Both the position numbers and the translations under genes were made by a program. Positions 48,129 to 57,885 of a DNA stretch of 64,000 nucleotides are shown here, in pieces. Location of the stretch: assembly GCF_004114955.1 (NCBI RefSeq), contig NZ_CP030053.1, positions 5,456,001 through 5,520,000 on the forward strand, written 5' to 3'. Below the pieces are notes generated by a model that saw only the letters and a list, made by a program, of their open reading frames with translations, was not told where the DNA came from and made no database searches. The stretch comes from Bradyrhizobium guangzhouense. Lineage in GTDB: Bacteria > Pseudomonadota > Alphaproteobacteria > Rhizobiales > Xanthobacteraceae. Each line of letters opens with the position of its first letter. Position 1 is the stretch's first letter.

Positions 48129-48453
48129 CAGGGCTCGCCTTGAGTTGGTAGTGCCTGGGTTTGAAGCAAAGGCCGTTTCGCGAGCGAACGCGACCGGCGA
48201 CATGTAACCCGGAACCGTCGGGTCCGGACAATGCCGCTTTTGGCGCTTCGCCGCAAGGATTCGGACCGGGCGATCCCCTCCGCACGCCCCAAATCGGCCA
48301 AGTGACCGTTCAAGTGACCGTCAAGAGAGCCCCAAGACGCCGGTACTATGGCCTTATCGTGGCCATGCCCCCCCGTGGTGCTCCCGGGCCCACCCATCAT
48401 GCGCCCGTTCTCACGCGAACGTGCGCTAGGTCACGTTTGTGACCCGGCGTCCC
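48129..48453. other. 325-base intergenic region with short direct repeats
   Basis: No gene seen. The region lies between two minus-strand genes (TPR protein and ETF-QO). It includes two direct copies of CAAGTGACCGT at 48299-48309 and 48311-48321, spaced by 12 bases. The upstream promoter of the TPR gene should be here. Confidence 0.5.
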
Positions 48454-50115
48454 CTACATCGCCTCGTAGTTCGGGCCGCCGCCGCCCTCCGGGGGAACCC
48501 AGGTGATGTTGCCATTGGGGTCCTTCACGTCGCAGGTTTTGCAGTGGACACAGTTCTGCGCGTTGATCTGGTAGCGCGGGCTGGCGCCCTCCTCGACCCA
48601 TTCATAGACGCCGGCCGGGCAATAGCGGTTCGAGGGTCCGGCGAAGACATCATGCTCGGAGGTCTTCTGCAGGTTCATGTCGGCGACCCGGAGATGGACC
48701 GGCTGGTCCTCCTCGTGGTTGGTGTTCGACAGGAACACCGAGGACAGCTTGTCGAACGAGATCTTGCCGTCGGGCTTCGGATAGTTCTTCGGCGCGTGCT
48801 GCTTTGCAGGATCGAGCGTCGAGCGATCGGGCTTGGCATGGGACTGCGTGCCGAACAGTGAGGTTCCGAACAGCGTGTTGAACCACATGTCAAAGCCGCC
48901 GAGCGCGACACCGAGCACGGTGCCGAACTTCGACCACAGCGGCTTGACGTTGCGGACCAGGAACAGATCCTTACCGACCGACGAGGCCCGCCAGGCGTTC
49001 TCGTAGTCGACGACCTCGTCATTGGCGCGATCGGCCGCGAGCGCGGTTGCGACGTGCTCGGCAGCCAGCATGCCCGTACCCATCGCATTGTGCACGCCCT
49101 TGATGCGGGGCACGTTGACGAAGCCGGCCGCGCAACCGACCAGCGCGCCGCCGGGGAACGTCAGCTTCGGCACCGACTGATAGCCGCCCTCGGTGATGGC
49201 ACGCGCGCCATAGGCAAGACGCTTGGCACCTTCGAAGATGCCGCGGATCGAGGGATGGGTCTTGAAGCGCTGGAATTCGTCGAATGGCGACAAATAAGGA
49301 TCGTCGTAATTCAGATGCACGACGAAGCCGACCGCAACGAGATTGTCGTCGTAGTGATAGAGGAACGAGCCGCCGCCGGTCTTCAGGTCGAGCGGCCAGC
49401 CGAAGGAATGCTGGATCAGGCCCTTCTGGTGCTTGGCAGGATCGATCTGCCAGACTTCCTTGAGGCCAATGCCGAACTTCGGCGGCTCGCTCTTGGCATC
49501 GAGCGCAAACTTCGCGATCAGCTGCTTGGTGAGGCTGCCGCGCGCGCCTTCGGCGAACAGCGTGTACTTGCCGAGCAGCTCCATGCCGCGGGTGAAGGAG
49601 TCCTTCGGCTTGCCGTCGCGGCCGATACCCATGTCGCCGGTGGCGATGCCCTTCACCGCGCCCTTGTCGTCGTAGAGCACTTCGGCGGCGGCAAAGCCCG
49701 GATAGATCTCGACGCCGAGCGCTTCGGCCCTTCGCGCCAGCCAGCGGCAGACATTGCCGAGCGAGCCGATATAACAGTGATGGTTGTCCATCAGCGGCGG
49801 CATCATGAAATTCGGCAGCTTGATCGCGCCGCCGGCCGTCATCCAGTAGAAGCGGTCATCCTTCACCTGCGTCTTCAGCGGGCAATCCGAATCCTCCCGC
49901 CAGTCAGGGATCAGCTTGTCGAGACCGGCCGGATCGATCACGGCACCGGAGAGAATGTGCGCACCGACCTCGGAGCCCTTTTCCACCACGACGACGTTGA
50001 GATCGGCATTGATCTGCTTCAGCCGGATCGCCGCAGCCAGGCCAGAGGGGCCGGCGCCGACGATGACGACGTCGAATTCCATGGATTCGCGCGGGGGAAG
50101 TTCTTCGGTGCTCAT
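48454..50115 (-). CDS. electron transfer flavoprotein-ubiquinone oxidoreductase
   Basis: A 553-residue inner-membrane flavoprotein that passes electrons from ETF (fatty- and amino-acid dehydrogenases) to ubiquinone. FAD loop VVIVGAGPSGLAAAIRLKQ at the N-terminus, membrane-facing GWPLDLKTGGGSFLYHYDD, and C-terminal [4Fe-4S] cysteines in RYCPAGVYE and CVHCKTCDVKDPNGNI. The length and layout equal those of the family. Single gene. Confidence 0.95.
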   Translation of the reverse strand: MSTEELPPRESMEFDVVIVGAGPSGLAAAIRLKQINADLNVVVVEKGSEVGAHILSGAVIDPAGLDKLIPDWREDSDCPLKTQVKDDRFYWMTAGGAIKLPNFMMPPLMDNHHCYIGSLGNVCRWLARRAEALGVEIYPGFAAAEVLYDDKGAVKGIATGDMGIGRDGKPKDSFTRGMELLGKYTLFAEGARGSLTKQLIAKFALDAKSEPPKFGIGLKEVWQIDPAKHQKGLIQHSFGWPLDLKTGGGSFLYHYDDNLVAVGFVVHLNYDDPYLSPFDEFQRFKTHPSIRGIFEGAKRLAYGARAITEGGYQSVPKLTFPGGALVGCAAGFVNVPRIKGVHNAMGTGMLAAEHVATALAADRANDEVVDYENAWRASSVGKDLFLVRNVKPLWSKFGTVLGVALGGFDMWFNTLFGTSLFGTQSHAKPDRSTLDPAKQHAPKNYPKPDGKISFDKLSSVFLSNTNHEEDQPVHLRVADMNLQKTSEHDVFAGPSNRYCPAGVYEWVEEGASPRYQINAQNCVHCKTCDVKDPNGNITWVPPEGGGGPNYEAM

Positions 50116-50251
50116 CTGATCTCAGCCCTTGAGACGGTTCCTTGTCATTTGCGCCCCCTTGTTTCCGATTTTTCCGGGTAGGACAACCACGGAAATGCGT
50201 TCCGCTGGGATGCAAGGCGCCTTAAGATGAACTAATAGTCTGACTTTCCCA

Positions 50252-51058
50252 ATGATCCCCGAGCCCGCACCCACCGTCCGCGAACTTCTTGCCTTCTATC
50301 TGGAGGCCGGCGTCGATTGCGCGCTCGCGGAGGAACCGGTCGACCGCCTGGCGGAATTAGACGCCCCGCCGCCGGCCCCCCGCGTAGCGCCGGTCGAAGC
50401 GCCGCGGCCTGTCGCCGCGCCTGCGGTGCTGCGCGGCGAGGCCGCACCTGCGCCTGACGTCGCGATCGCCTCGGCGCGCGAGGCCGCGCGCACCGCGCCG
50501 ACGCTCGAGGCGCTGCGCGAGCTGATGCAGAACTTCGAAGGCTGCGCGCTCAAACACACCGCGACGCGGCTGGTGTTTGCCGACGGCAATCCGCAGGCGC
50601 GCATCATGTTCGTCGGCGAGGCGCCGGGCCGCGACGAGGACATCGAGGGACTGCCGTTCGTGGGCCGCAGCGGCAAGCTGCTCGATTTGATGATCGGCGC
50701 GATTGGGCTCAACCGCAGCACGGCCTACATCACCAACGTCATTCCCTGGCGGCCGCCCGGCAACCGCACACCGACACCGCAGGAGACGCAGATCTGCCTG
50801 CCCTTCATCCAGCGCCATATTGAGCTCGTGAACCCCGACGTGCTGGTGACGCTCGGCAATCCCTCGACGCAGACACTACTCTCGACCCGCGAAGGCATCA
50901 TGCGCACGCGCGGGCGCTGGTTCGAGTACGAGACCGGCCAGCGCACCATCCGCGCACTGCCGACCTTCCACCCGGCCTATCTGTTGCGCTCGCCGTCCTA
51001 CAAGCGGCTGGCCTGGCAGGATCTGCGGGCGATCGCGAAGGTGTTGGCGGCCAAGTGA
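50252..51058 (+). CDS. uracil-DNA glycosylase, family 4-like
   Basis: A 268-residue UDG. The N-terminal 80 residues are an Ala/Pro-rich linker. The catalytic core has motif [41 protein letters not shown] and motif [12 protein letters not shown]. Classical family-4 enzymes use four cysteines for a [4Fe-4S] cluster; here only GCALK (one of the first CxxC pair) and QICLPF keep cysteine, and the third is tryptophan in IPWRPP. The cluster is therefore probably missing or altered. The function is excision of uracil from DNA. Weak ribosome site. Confidence 0.88.
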   Translation: MIPEPAPTVRELLAFYLEAGVDCALAEEPVDRLAELDAPPPAPRVAPVEAPRPVAAPAVLRGEAAPAPDVAIASAREAARTAPTLEALRELMQNFEGCALKHTATRLVFADGNPQARIMFVGEAPGRDEDIEGLPFVGRSGKLLDLMIGAIGLNRSTAYITNVIPWRPPGNRTPTPQETQICLPFIQRHIELVNPDVLVTLGNPSTQTLLSTREGIMRTRGRWFEYETGQRTIRALPTFHPAYLLRSPSYKRLAWQDLRAIAKVLAAK

Positions 51059-51074
51059 GAGCAAAAACTCTCCC

Positions 51075-51161
51075 CGTCATTGCGAGCGCAGCGAAGCAAT
51101 CCAGAATCTCTCCATTGGGACAGCCTGGATTGCTTCGTCGCAAGGGCTCCTCGCAATGACG
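51075..51161. repeat. interspersed inverted repeat, family B, copy 2
   Basis: CGTCATTGCGAGCGCAGCGA...CAATCCAGAATC and CCTGGATTGCTTCGTCGC...CGCAATGACG are inverted arms, matching 42361-42436. It lies between the UDG gene and the converging membrane protein gene. Confidence 0.75.
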
Positions 51162-51177
51162 ATGGAGAGAGCTAGCG

Positions 51178-52686
51178 TCAGCCCCCCTTCGGCCGTACAA
51201 TCGCCCAGCCGATACGCAGCAATCCCTGACGGCCATTGATCAACCATTCGAAGGCCCGCGGCACTTCCGGCACGATGCCGGGGAAGCGCGCGAGGATGTC
51301 AGGAGGCGGAGTACCAGCGGTGTCAGACGCGCGCCAGACCACGACGCCGCCGCTCTCGCTGAATTTCGTCTGTGACATCCACGGTGTGCGCGCCGGATCG
51401 GCATCGATGAACAGGTGCGGCCGGCCGGAATGCAGCGTGATCAGGCTTGCAAGCTGCGTCTCGCCGGCGACCGCGCGCAGGCGATGATTGGTGCGGCGGG
51501 CAAAGCTGTCGTCGAAGAAATCCGAGATCGCGTGCGCCGGCATCGAGGTCGCGATCTCGCCGGTGCCGGTCCAGGGCAGAAACAGCACGGCCAGCACGAC
51601 GCCGGCGGCGGGGGCGACGACGGCGGCCGCCCACACCGTGCGCAACATCCGCGCGCGGCGCATCGCGATCAGATCGCCGGCCGCGACGACCATGGCGAGG
51701 CCTGACATGACCAGCACGACGCCGGCGCCGCCGACGACGGTCTCGAGCCCGAACAGACCGGAGATCAGGACTGCACCGAGCGCCGGCGCGAGTGCGAAGA
51801 AATAGACGAAGTTGCGAGCGAGCGGCTCGACCGGCGGCCGGTAGATGATCGGCGCCTCCTCACTCTTGCCGGCAAACAGGGGCGTGTTGAGGAAGCTCAG
51901 CACCGGGACCGCGATCGCGCCGAACACGAGCCCACCGAGCAGCCAGGCGGCGTGGATCGCACGGGCACCGAGGTCGGCTATTTGCGGCATGGCCGGCAGC
52001 ACGAGAGTTTGGGCGCGCATCAGCCAGACCGCATAGGGCAGCGCCAGCACGGCGACGACGACGAGCGCGAACAGCGGATCGAGCGCACGCAACGTGCGCC
52101 TGCCGCCCGCCGTCGAGAGCGCGAAGATGACGAGCAGCGCAAGCAGGTAGATCGCAGCCGGTGTGGTCAGGAGCAGAAGGCCCGCCTCGATCGACCAGGC
52201 GAACCAGGCGTTGCCTCGGCGTTGGCCGATGATCTGCCAGGAATGCAGCAGCAACAGCGCCCAGATCGGCCGGGCAAGGACAAGGGGGCCAAAGTCGAGC
52301 GCGGACGACGAGAAGGCCAGCACCGTCATGGTCAGGAGCGCAGCGAGCACCGCCTGCTGTGAGCCAATCACGGCCCGCGACAGATGATAGAGGGTGATGA
52401 AAGTCGCGATCTCGCAGAGCTCGGCAAGGACGTAGACGCCGAATACATGGCCGCCTGCCACGCGATAGGCGATATCCGCCAGCCAGATCGATAGCGGCGG
52501 GCCGAGATCCGTGCCGACCTGATATTCGCGGCCAAAGGCCAGCAGGGTCGCAAGGCTGCCGGGTGGGCTGCGGTAGAACAGCAACGCCACCAGCAGCCAC
52601 ATCGCAGCCTGCAGCAGCACGGCAATCCAGACGATCAACCGCGGCCGGGCGCGAATGAGCTCGATGACCAGGGAGGTAAACCGCAT
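51178..52686 (-). CDS. GT39-like polytopic membrane protein (dolichol-phosphate-mannosyltransferase-type)
   Basis: A 502-residue protein with about ten transmembrane segments in the first 370 residues and a periplasmic-looking C-terminal domain from about 375 to 502. The early loop REYQVGTDLGPPLSIWLADIAYR resembles the PMT_2/ArnT acceptor loop with its conserved acidic residue, so it may transfer a lipid-linked sugar to an envelope acceptor. The start is ATG 52686 (MRFTSLVIELIRARPR); a TTG nine residues earlier is less likely. Catalysis is not proved by motifs. Confidence 0.6.
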   Translation of the reverse strand: MRFTSLVIELIRARPRLIVWIAVLLQAAMWLLVALLFYRSPPGSLATLLAFGREYQVGTDLGPPLSIWLADIAYRVAGGHVFGVYVLAELCEIATFITLYHLSRAVIGSQQAVLAALLTMTVLAFSSSALDFGPLVLARPIWALLLLHSWQIIGQRRGNAWFAWSIEAGLLLLTTPAAIYLLALLVIFALSTAGGRRTLRALDPLFALVVVAVLALPYAVWLMRAQTLVLPAMPQIADLGARAIHAAWLLGGLVFGAIAVPVLSFLNTPLFAGKSEEAPIIYRPPVEPLARNFVYFFALAPALGAVLISGLFGLETVVGGAGVVLVMSGLAMVVAAGDLIAMRRARMLRTVWAAAVVAPAAGVVLAVLFLPWTGTGEIATSMPAHAISDFFDDSFARRTNHRLRAVAGETQLASLITLHSGRPHLFIDADPARTPWMSQTKFSESGGVVVWRASDTAGTPPPDILARFPGIVPEVPRAFEWLINGRQGLLRIGWAIVRPKGG

Positions 52687-52785
52687 GCAACGCCCGCAAG
52701 ATGCAGCCAACCCGTCCAGCCGGCCCTATTCGCTCACAGCTGTTTTGATAAAGGGCGCCACGCGCCGTGGCAACGGCGGTCTGCT

Positions 52786-53571
52786 CTAGAGGCCCGCTGA
52801 AGCATCGATTTCAACTGCGGTCTCCACCTGCACCTCGACCTCGGTGATGGAGAACAGATCCTGCACCGGCTCGACGGTCCAGGGCATGTGCTTGGCGCGG
52901 GCGGCGGCGACGGGGGCGAAGAAGCTGCGGTGGTGGACGGTCGGGCCGAGCCGGTCGAGCGCGTCGAGATGGTCGGGCACGGCATAGCCCTTGTGCTGTT
53001 CGAAACCATAGCCCGGGCAATCCTGCGCCAGCGCACACATCAGCCGGTCGCGCGTCACCTTGGCGACGATCGAGGCGGCCGCGATCGAGAGCACGATGCC
53101 GTCGCCGCCGATCACGGCCTCGCAATCGCAGGCCGTGTCGAGGCGATCACGGCCGTCGACGAAGACGAGCTTCGGCTGCTCGGGCAACGCGACCACCGCG
53201 CGCTTCAGCGCCCACAGCGAGGCGCGCAGGATGTTGTCGCGGTCAATCCGCGCGGGCGAGGCGACGGCGACCGAGACCTGCGCGGTGGCACAGATCCTGT
53301 CGAACAGCTTTTCGCGCTCTTCCGCCGTCAGGCGCTTGGAATCGTCGATGCCGCGCGGGATGCGGTCAGGATCGAGAATCACCGCGGCCGCGACCACGGG
53401 GCCGGCCAGCGGCCCGCGGCCGGCCTCGTCGCAGCCCGCGACCGGCCAGATGCCGCGCTTGATCAGCGCGCGCTCGCGGCGGAAGCTCGCCTTGGCCGGC
53501 GCAGCCTTCTTCTCGGCAGCCTTCTCCGGTGCGTCTTTGGCTGGCCTTTTGGTGGACTTGTCCCGAATCAT
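52786..53571 (-). CDS. rnhB: ribonuclease HII
   Basis: A 261-residue type 2 RNase H, which removes ribonucleotides from DNA-RNA hybrids. Catalytic acids are visible in [20 protein letters not shown] (DE pair, about residues 48-49), LVFVDGRD and the later DR in [10 protein letters not shown]. The first 40 residues form an extra Lys/Ala-rich extension (about residues 1-30). The VOC gene lies upstream on the same strand. Confidence 0.95.
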   Translation of the reverse strand: MIRDKSTKRPAKDAPEKAAEKKAAPAKASFRRERALIKRGIWPVAGCDEAGRGPLAGPVVAAAVILDPDRIPRGIDDSKRLTAEEREKLFDRICATAQVSVAVASPARIDRDNILRASLWALKRAVVALPEQPKLVFVDGRDRLDTACDCEAVIGGDGIVLSIAAASIVAKVTRDRLMCALAQDCPGYGFEQHKGYAVPDHLDALDRLGPTVHHRSFFAPVAAARAKHMPWTVEPVQDLFSITEVEVQVETAVEIDASAGL

Positions 53572-53643
53572 GGCCGGATCGTGCGCAAGCCGGCTCGCCG
53601 GCGCAACCGGGAACCCGACGCAATTCCCGTTATTCAGGCAGCC

Positions 53644-54099
53644 TTATTCGGCCAGATGCACCCGCCGGTCGTCGCCGACCTCGACGCCGGGCGCGACGGC
53701 GACCTCCCAGGGATGGCCGTCGGGATCGGCAAAATAGCCGGAATAACCGCCGTAATCGGTCTCATGCGCGGCCTTCAGCAACGTGGCTCCCTTTTGCAGC
53801 GCGAACGCCAGCACGGTATCGACCTCCTCGCGCGAAGCGCAGTTCCAGGCGAGCGTGACGCCGCGGAAGGTCGTTGGTCTCGGCTGGTCCGGCAGCCTGG
53901 CGTCATCGGCGAGCTGGTCCCAGGGAAACAGGCCGAGCACCGGGCCGCCGGTGTCGAAGAATGCAACTGCTTCGCCTGTTACCTTCAGCCGGCGCGAAAA
54001 GCCGAGCGAATCATAAAAGGCGATGCTGGCACGGATGTCGCGCACGCCGAGCGTGATCACGGTCAGCCGCGGGATCGGGGCCGGCAGTTCCTTACTCAT
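53644..54099 (-). CDS. VOC-family (glyoxalase/bleomycin-resistance fold) protein
   Basis: A 151-residue protein with two beta-alpha-beta-beta-beta modules: ITLGVRDIRASIAFYDSLGF at the start and YSGYFADPDGHPWEVA in the second half, the latter carrying the metal-ligand glutamate. It may be a small dioxygenase, lyase or binding protein. I start at ATG 54099 with GAGG six bases upstream; a GTG one codon earlier is also possible. It is on the same strand as rnhB and the radical SAM gene. Confidence 0.82.
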   Translation of the reverse strand: MSKELPAPIPRLTVITLGVRDIRASIAFYDSLGFSRRLKVTGEAVAFFDTGGPVLGLFPWDQLADDARLPDQPRPTTFRGVTLAWNCASREEVDTVLAFALQKGATLLKAAHETDYGGYSGYFADPDGHPWEVAVAPGVEVGDDRRVHLAE

Positions 54100-54123
54100 C
54101 ACATACCTCGTCCGCTCCGCGCC

Positions 54124-55287
54124 TCAGAACAGGCTGAGCTGCTCGCCGTTCTGCTTCGGCCTGGCAAAATGATCCGTCGTCAGCTTCGAGCGGCGCTTGT
54201 TCAGCCCGAGCCGGTCGCAGGCGATCTCGAAGCGGCGGCCGATGGTCCAGGCCATCGGGCCGGTGCCCTTCATGCGCTCGCCCCATTTCGAATCGTAATC
54301 GCGGCCACCGCGCATGTCGCGGATCAGGGTGAAGACGTGGCGATAGCGGTCCGGATAATTCGCCATCAGCCATTCGCGGAAGAGATCGCGCACCTCCAGC
54401 GGCAGCCGCAGCAGCACGTAGGAGGCTTCCTTGACACCGGCATGGGCGGCGGCATCGAGGATGCGCTCGATCTCGGAATCGTTCAGCGCGGGGATGACAG
54501 GCGCGACCATCACGGTCGTGGGAATGCCGGCCTCGGACAGCTGCTTCAGCGCCTCCAGCCGTTTCGGCGGCGTCGCGGCGCGCGGCTCCATGGTCCGCGC
54601 GAGCTTCGGGTCGAGCGAGGTCACCGAGATCGCGACCTTGGCGAGGTTGCGCTTGGCCATGCGGGCGAGAATGTCGATGTCGCGCACGACCAGCGCGGAT
54701 TTGGTGACGATGCCGACGGGGTGGCCGGTGCGCTCCAGCACCTCGAGAATGCCGCGCATGATTTTGCGCTCGCGCTCGATCGGCTGATAGGGATCGGTGT
54801 TGGTGCCGATCGCGATCATCCGCGGCTCGTAACCTGAGGCGGCGAGCTCCTTCTCGAGCAGAACTGGCGCTTCGGGCTTGGCGAACAGCTTCGACTCGAA
54901 GTCGAGCCCCGGCGACAGGCCGAGATAGGCATGCGTCGGCCGCGCGAAGCAATAGACGCAGCCGTGCTCGCAGCCGCGATAGGGATTGATCGAGCGGTCG
55001 AAGCCGATGTCGGGGGAGTCGTTGCGGGTGATCACCTTGCGCGAGGTGTCGACCCCGACACTGGTCTTGAACGGGGGCAGGTCGTCCAGGCTCTGCCAGC
55101 CATCGTCGAAGGCGACACGCGCCTCGGCCTCAAAGCGCCCACTGGCGTTGGACTGGGCACCCCGCCCTCGCCGGCGCTGGCGGTCGATGGCGACAGCCAA
55201 CTCGGGAAAGTCAGAAGGCGCACCCGCCGGCTCGGAGGGCGCCGTGACCGGCGGGTGCTTGAGAGCAGAAGAAGAAGCTGGACTCAT
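54124..55287 (-). CDS. radical SAM protein, PA0069/SplB-like
   Basis: A 387-residue radical SAM enzyme. The cluster motif CEHGCVYCFAR (CxxxCxxC) is at about residues 106-116, with NPYRGCEHG before it and TNTDPYQPIER (SAM-binding) after. The tail HFARPKQNGEQLSLF is a conserved ending for the PA0069 group, which is related to spore photoproduct lyase. An SOS-type box (GTTC-N7-GTTC) lies 24 bases upstream, so it is probably induced by DNA damage. A DNA-repair role is inferred. The VOC gene follows 24 bases downstream. Confidence 0.9.
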   Translation of the reverse strand: MSPASSSALKHPPVTAPSEPAGAPSDFPELAVAIDRQRRRGRGAQSNASGRFEAEARVAFDDGWQSLDDLPPFKTSVGVDTSRKVITRNDSPDIGFDRSINPYRGCEHGCVYCFARPTHAYLGLSPGLDFESKLFAKPEAPVLLEKELAASGYEPRMIAIGTNTDPYQPIERERKIMRGILEVLERTGHPVGIVTKSALVVRDIDILARMAKRNLAKVAISVTSLDPKLARTMEPRAATPPKRLEALKQLSEAGIPTTVMVAPVIPALNDSEIERILDAAAHAGVKEASYVLLRLPLEVRDLFREWLMANYPDRYRHVFTLIRDMRGGRDYDSKWGERMKGTGPMAWTIGRRFEIACDRLGLNKRRSKLTTDHFARPKQNGEQLSLF

Positions 55288-55310
55288 GCAATCAAGATAA
55301 CACGCAAAAG

Positions 55311-55325
55311 GAACAAATCAAGAAC
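55311..55325 (-). promoter_or_regulatory. LexA (SOS) box of the alphaproteobacterial type
   Basis: On the minus strand the sequence reads GTTC-TTGATTT-GTTC, an exact GTTC-N7-GTTC direct repeat, the established LexA site of alphaproteobacteria. It lies 24-38 bases upstream of the radical SAM gene start. A further imperfect half (TTTC) continues the same 11-base period at 55333-55336. Confidence 0.78.
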
Positions 55326-55491
55326 AAGAATCGAAAACGCGAAAACAACCCCATGCACAGTAGACCTGCCTAAACTTCGCGCGCCGATTTTTGACCTCAC
55401 GCAACAGCGTGTCATCTCGATCCCGTTTGATGCCGCGGATGGATCGATCGCGCCGGAACCCGGTTGGTGACGATTCCCGGTGAAGGTCGGC

Positions 55492-57885
55492 ATGAATATG
55501 ACATCTCAACAACAATCGGCCGCTGCAAGCAGCGACCTCGATCTCCTCGATCGCTACTGGCGCGCTGCGAACTATCTCTCCGTCGGGCAAATCTACCTGC
55601 TGGACAACCCACTGCTGCGCGAGCCCTTGCGGCCCGAGCACATCAAGCCGCGTCTGCTCGGCCATTGGGGGACGACGCCCGGGCTGAATTTCATCTACGC
55701 GCACCTCAACCGCCTGATCCGCGCGCTGGACCTGAGCGTGCTTTATGTCTGCGGTCCCGGTCACGGCGGCCCCGGCATGGTCGCGAACACTTATCTCGAA
55801 GGCAGCTACAGCGATATCTATCCGAACATCCCGCGCGATGCGGACGGATTGCGCAAGCTGTTCAGGCAGTTCTCATTCCCAGGCGGCATCCCGAGCCACG
55901 CAGCGCCGGAGACGCCGGGCTCGATCCACGAAGGCGGCGAGCTCGGTTACGCGCTGGTGCACGCCTATGGCGCGGCCTTCGACAACCCCGATCTGATCGT
56001 CGCCTGTGTCGTCGGCGACGGTGAGGCCGAGACCGGCCCGCTGGCCGCATCCTGGCATTCGAACAAGTTCCTCAATCCCGCGCATGACGGCGCGGTGCTG
56101 CCGATCCTGCATCTCAACGGCTACAAGATCGCCAACCCGACCGTGCTCGGCCGGATGCCTGATAGCGAGATCCGCGATCTGTTCCGCGGCTTCGGCCACG
56201 AGCCGCTGTTCGTCGAAGGCGACGATCCAAAATTGATGCATCGGGCGATGGCTGATGCGCTCGACGTCGCGATCGCGAGCATCCACTCGATCCAGCAGCA
56301 CGCCCGCGACGGACGCAGCACGATCGAGCGGCCGCGCTGGCCGATGATCGTGTTGCGCAGCCCGAAGGGCTGGACCGGCCCGAAGGAGGTCGACGGCAAG
56401 AAGGTCGAGGGTTTTTGGCGCGCGCATCAGGTGCCCGTCGCGAACTGCCGCGAGAACCCGGCTCACTTGAAGATTCTCGAGGACTGGATGCGCAGCTACG
56501 AGCCGGACAAGCTGTTCGATGCCAGCGGCGCACTCATTCCCGAGCTTCAGGCCCTCGCGCCCGAAGGTGACAGGCGCATGGGCGCCAACCCGCACGCCAA
56601 TGGCGGCCTCTTGAAGAAGGAATTGAAGCTGCCCGACTTCCGCAGTTTTGCCGTCGAGGTGCCGCAGCCCGGCGGCGCGACGGGGGAAGCCACGCGCGAG
56701 CTCGGCAAGTTCCTGCGGGATGTGATCCGCCTCAACGCCGGGGAGCGCAACTTCCGTATCGTGGGTCCTGACGAGACTGCGTCAAACCGGCTCGATGCCG
56801 TATTCGATGCGACCGAACGCGTCTGGATGGAGCCGATCGAGCCTTATGACGTGCATCTGGCCCAAGATGGCCGCGTGATGGAGGTGCTGAGCGAACATCT
56901 CTGCCAGGGCTGGCTCGAGGGCTATCTGCTGACCGGACGGCACGGTTTCTTCTCGTGCTATGAGGCGTTCATCCATATCGTGGATTCCATGTTCAACCAG
57001 CACGCCAAATGGCTGAAGGTGACGCGGCACCTGCCATGGCGGCGACCGATCGCCTCGCTGAACTATCTTCTGACCTCGCATGTCTGGCGCCAGGACCATA
57101 ACGGCTTCAGCCATCAGGACCCGGGCTTCGTCGATCTCGTCGCCAACAAGAAGGCCGACATCGTCCGCATCTACTTCCCGCCTGACGCCAACACGCTGTT
57201 GTGGATCGCCGATCATTGCCTGCGCACCTATAACCGCATCAATGTCATCGTCGCCGGCAAGCAGCCGGCGCCGCAATGGCTGTCGATGCAGGAGGCCGCG
57301 ACGCATTGCGATGCCGGCATCGGCATCTGGACCTGGGCCGGCACCGAGGACGACGACGGCGAGCCGGACGTGGTGATGGCCTGCGCCGGCGATGTGCCGA
57401 CGCTGGAGACGCTCGCGGCCGTCGATCTCCTCCGCAAAGCGCTGCCGGATCTCAAGATCCGTGTCGTCAACGTCGTCGACCTCATGACGCTGCAACCCAG
57501 GGAGCAGCATCCGCATGGCTTGTCCGACCGCGACTTCGACAGTCTGTTCACGGCAGACAAGCCGGTGATCTTCGCCTATCACGGCTATCCCTACCTCATC
57601 CACCGCCTCACCTATAACCGCACCAACCATGCCGGCCTGCACGTGCGCGGCTTTGCCGAGGAAGGCACCACGACGACGCCGTTCGACATGGTCGTGCTCA
57701 ACGAGCTCGACCGCTACCACCTCGCCATCGAGGCGATCGAACGCGTGCCCGGTCTTGCCACCAGGGCCGCGCAAGTGAAGCAGCAGTTCCGCGACGCGCT
57801 GATCGAGCATTCGCGTTACGTGCGTGAGCACGGCGAGGACATGCCCGTGATCCGCGACTGGGTCTGGCCGGGCAAGGCGGCATGA
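55492..57885 (+). CDS. xfp: phosphoketolase (xylulose-5-phosphate/fructose-6-phosphate)
   Basis: A 797-residue thiamine-diphosphate enzyme that splits xylulose-5-P or fructose-6-P with phosphate into acetyl phosphate and a sugar phosphate. Motifs: [62 protein letters not shown], ThDP loop [31 protein letters not shown], and [15 protein letters not shown] near the C-terminus. The start ATG 55492 has GAAGG upstream; ATG 55498 and GTG 55480 are alternatives. Its stop overlaps the ackA start. First gene of a run of four codirectional genes. Confidence 0.96.
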   Translation: MNMTSQQQSAAASSDLDLLDRYWRAANYLSVGQIYLLDNPLLREPLRPEHIKPRLLGHWGTTPGLNFIYAHLNRLIRALDLSVLYVCGPGHGGPGMVANTYLEGSYSDIYPNIPRDADGLRKLFRQFSFPGGIPSHAAPETPGSIHEGGELGYALVHAYGAAFDNPDLIVACVVGDGEAETGPLAASWHSNKFLNPAHDGAVLPILHLNGYKIANPTVLGRMPDSEIRDLFRGFGHEPLFVEGDDPKLMHRAMADALDVAIASIHSIQQHARDGRSTIERPRWPMIVLRSPKGWTGPKEVDGKKVEGFWRAHQVPVANCRENPAHLKILEDWMRSYEPDKLFDASGALIPELQALAPEGDRRMGANPHANGGLLKKELKLPDFRSFAVEVPQPGGATGEATRELGKFLRDVIRLNAGERNFRIVGPDETASNRLDAVFDATERVWMEPIEPYDVHLAQDGRVMEVLSEHLCQGWLEGYLLTGRHGFFSCYEAFIHIVDSMFNQHAKWLKVTRHLPWRRPIASLNYLLTSHVWRQDHNGFSHQDPGFVDLVANKKADIVRIYFPPDANTLLWIADHCLRTYNRINVIVAGKQPAPQWLSMQEAATHCDAGIGIWTWAGTEDDDGEPDVVMACAGDVPTLETLAAVDLLRKALPDLKIRVVNVVDLMTLQPREQHPHGLSDRDFDSLFTADKPVIFAYHGYPYLIHRLTYNRTNHAGLHVRGFAEEGTTTTPFDMVVLNELDRYHLAIEAIERVPGLATRAAQVKQQFRDALIEHSRYVREHGEDMPVIRDWVWPGKAA

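Noticed and set aside
52888..54837. Plus-strand open frame of 649 codons
   Set aside because: Shadow of rnhB, the VOC gene and the radical SAM gene; composition typical of an antisense frame in GC-rich DNA.
55326..55491. FixK/FNR-type box (TTGAT-N4-ATCAA) upstream of the phosphoketolase
   Set aside because: Only a half-like TTTGATGCC is present; no symmetric partner.
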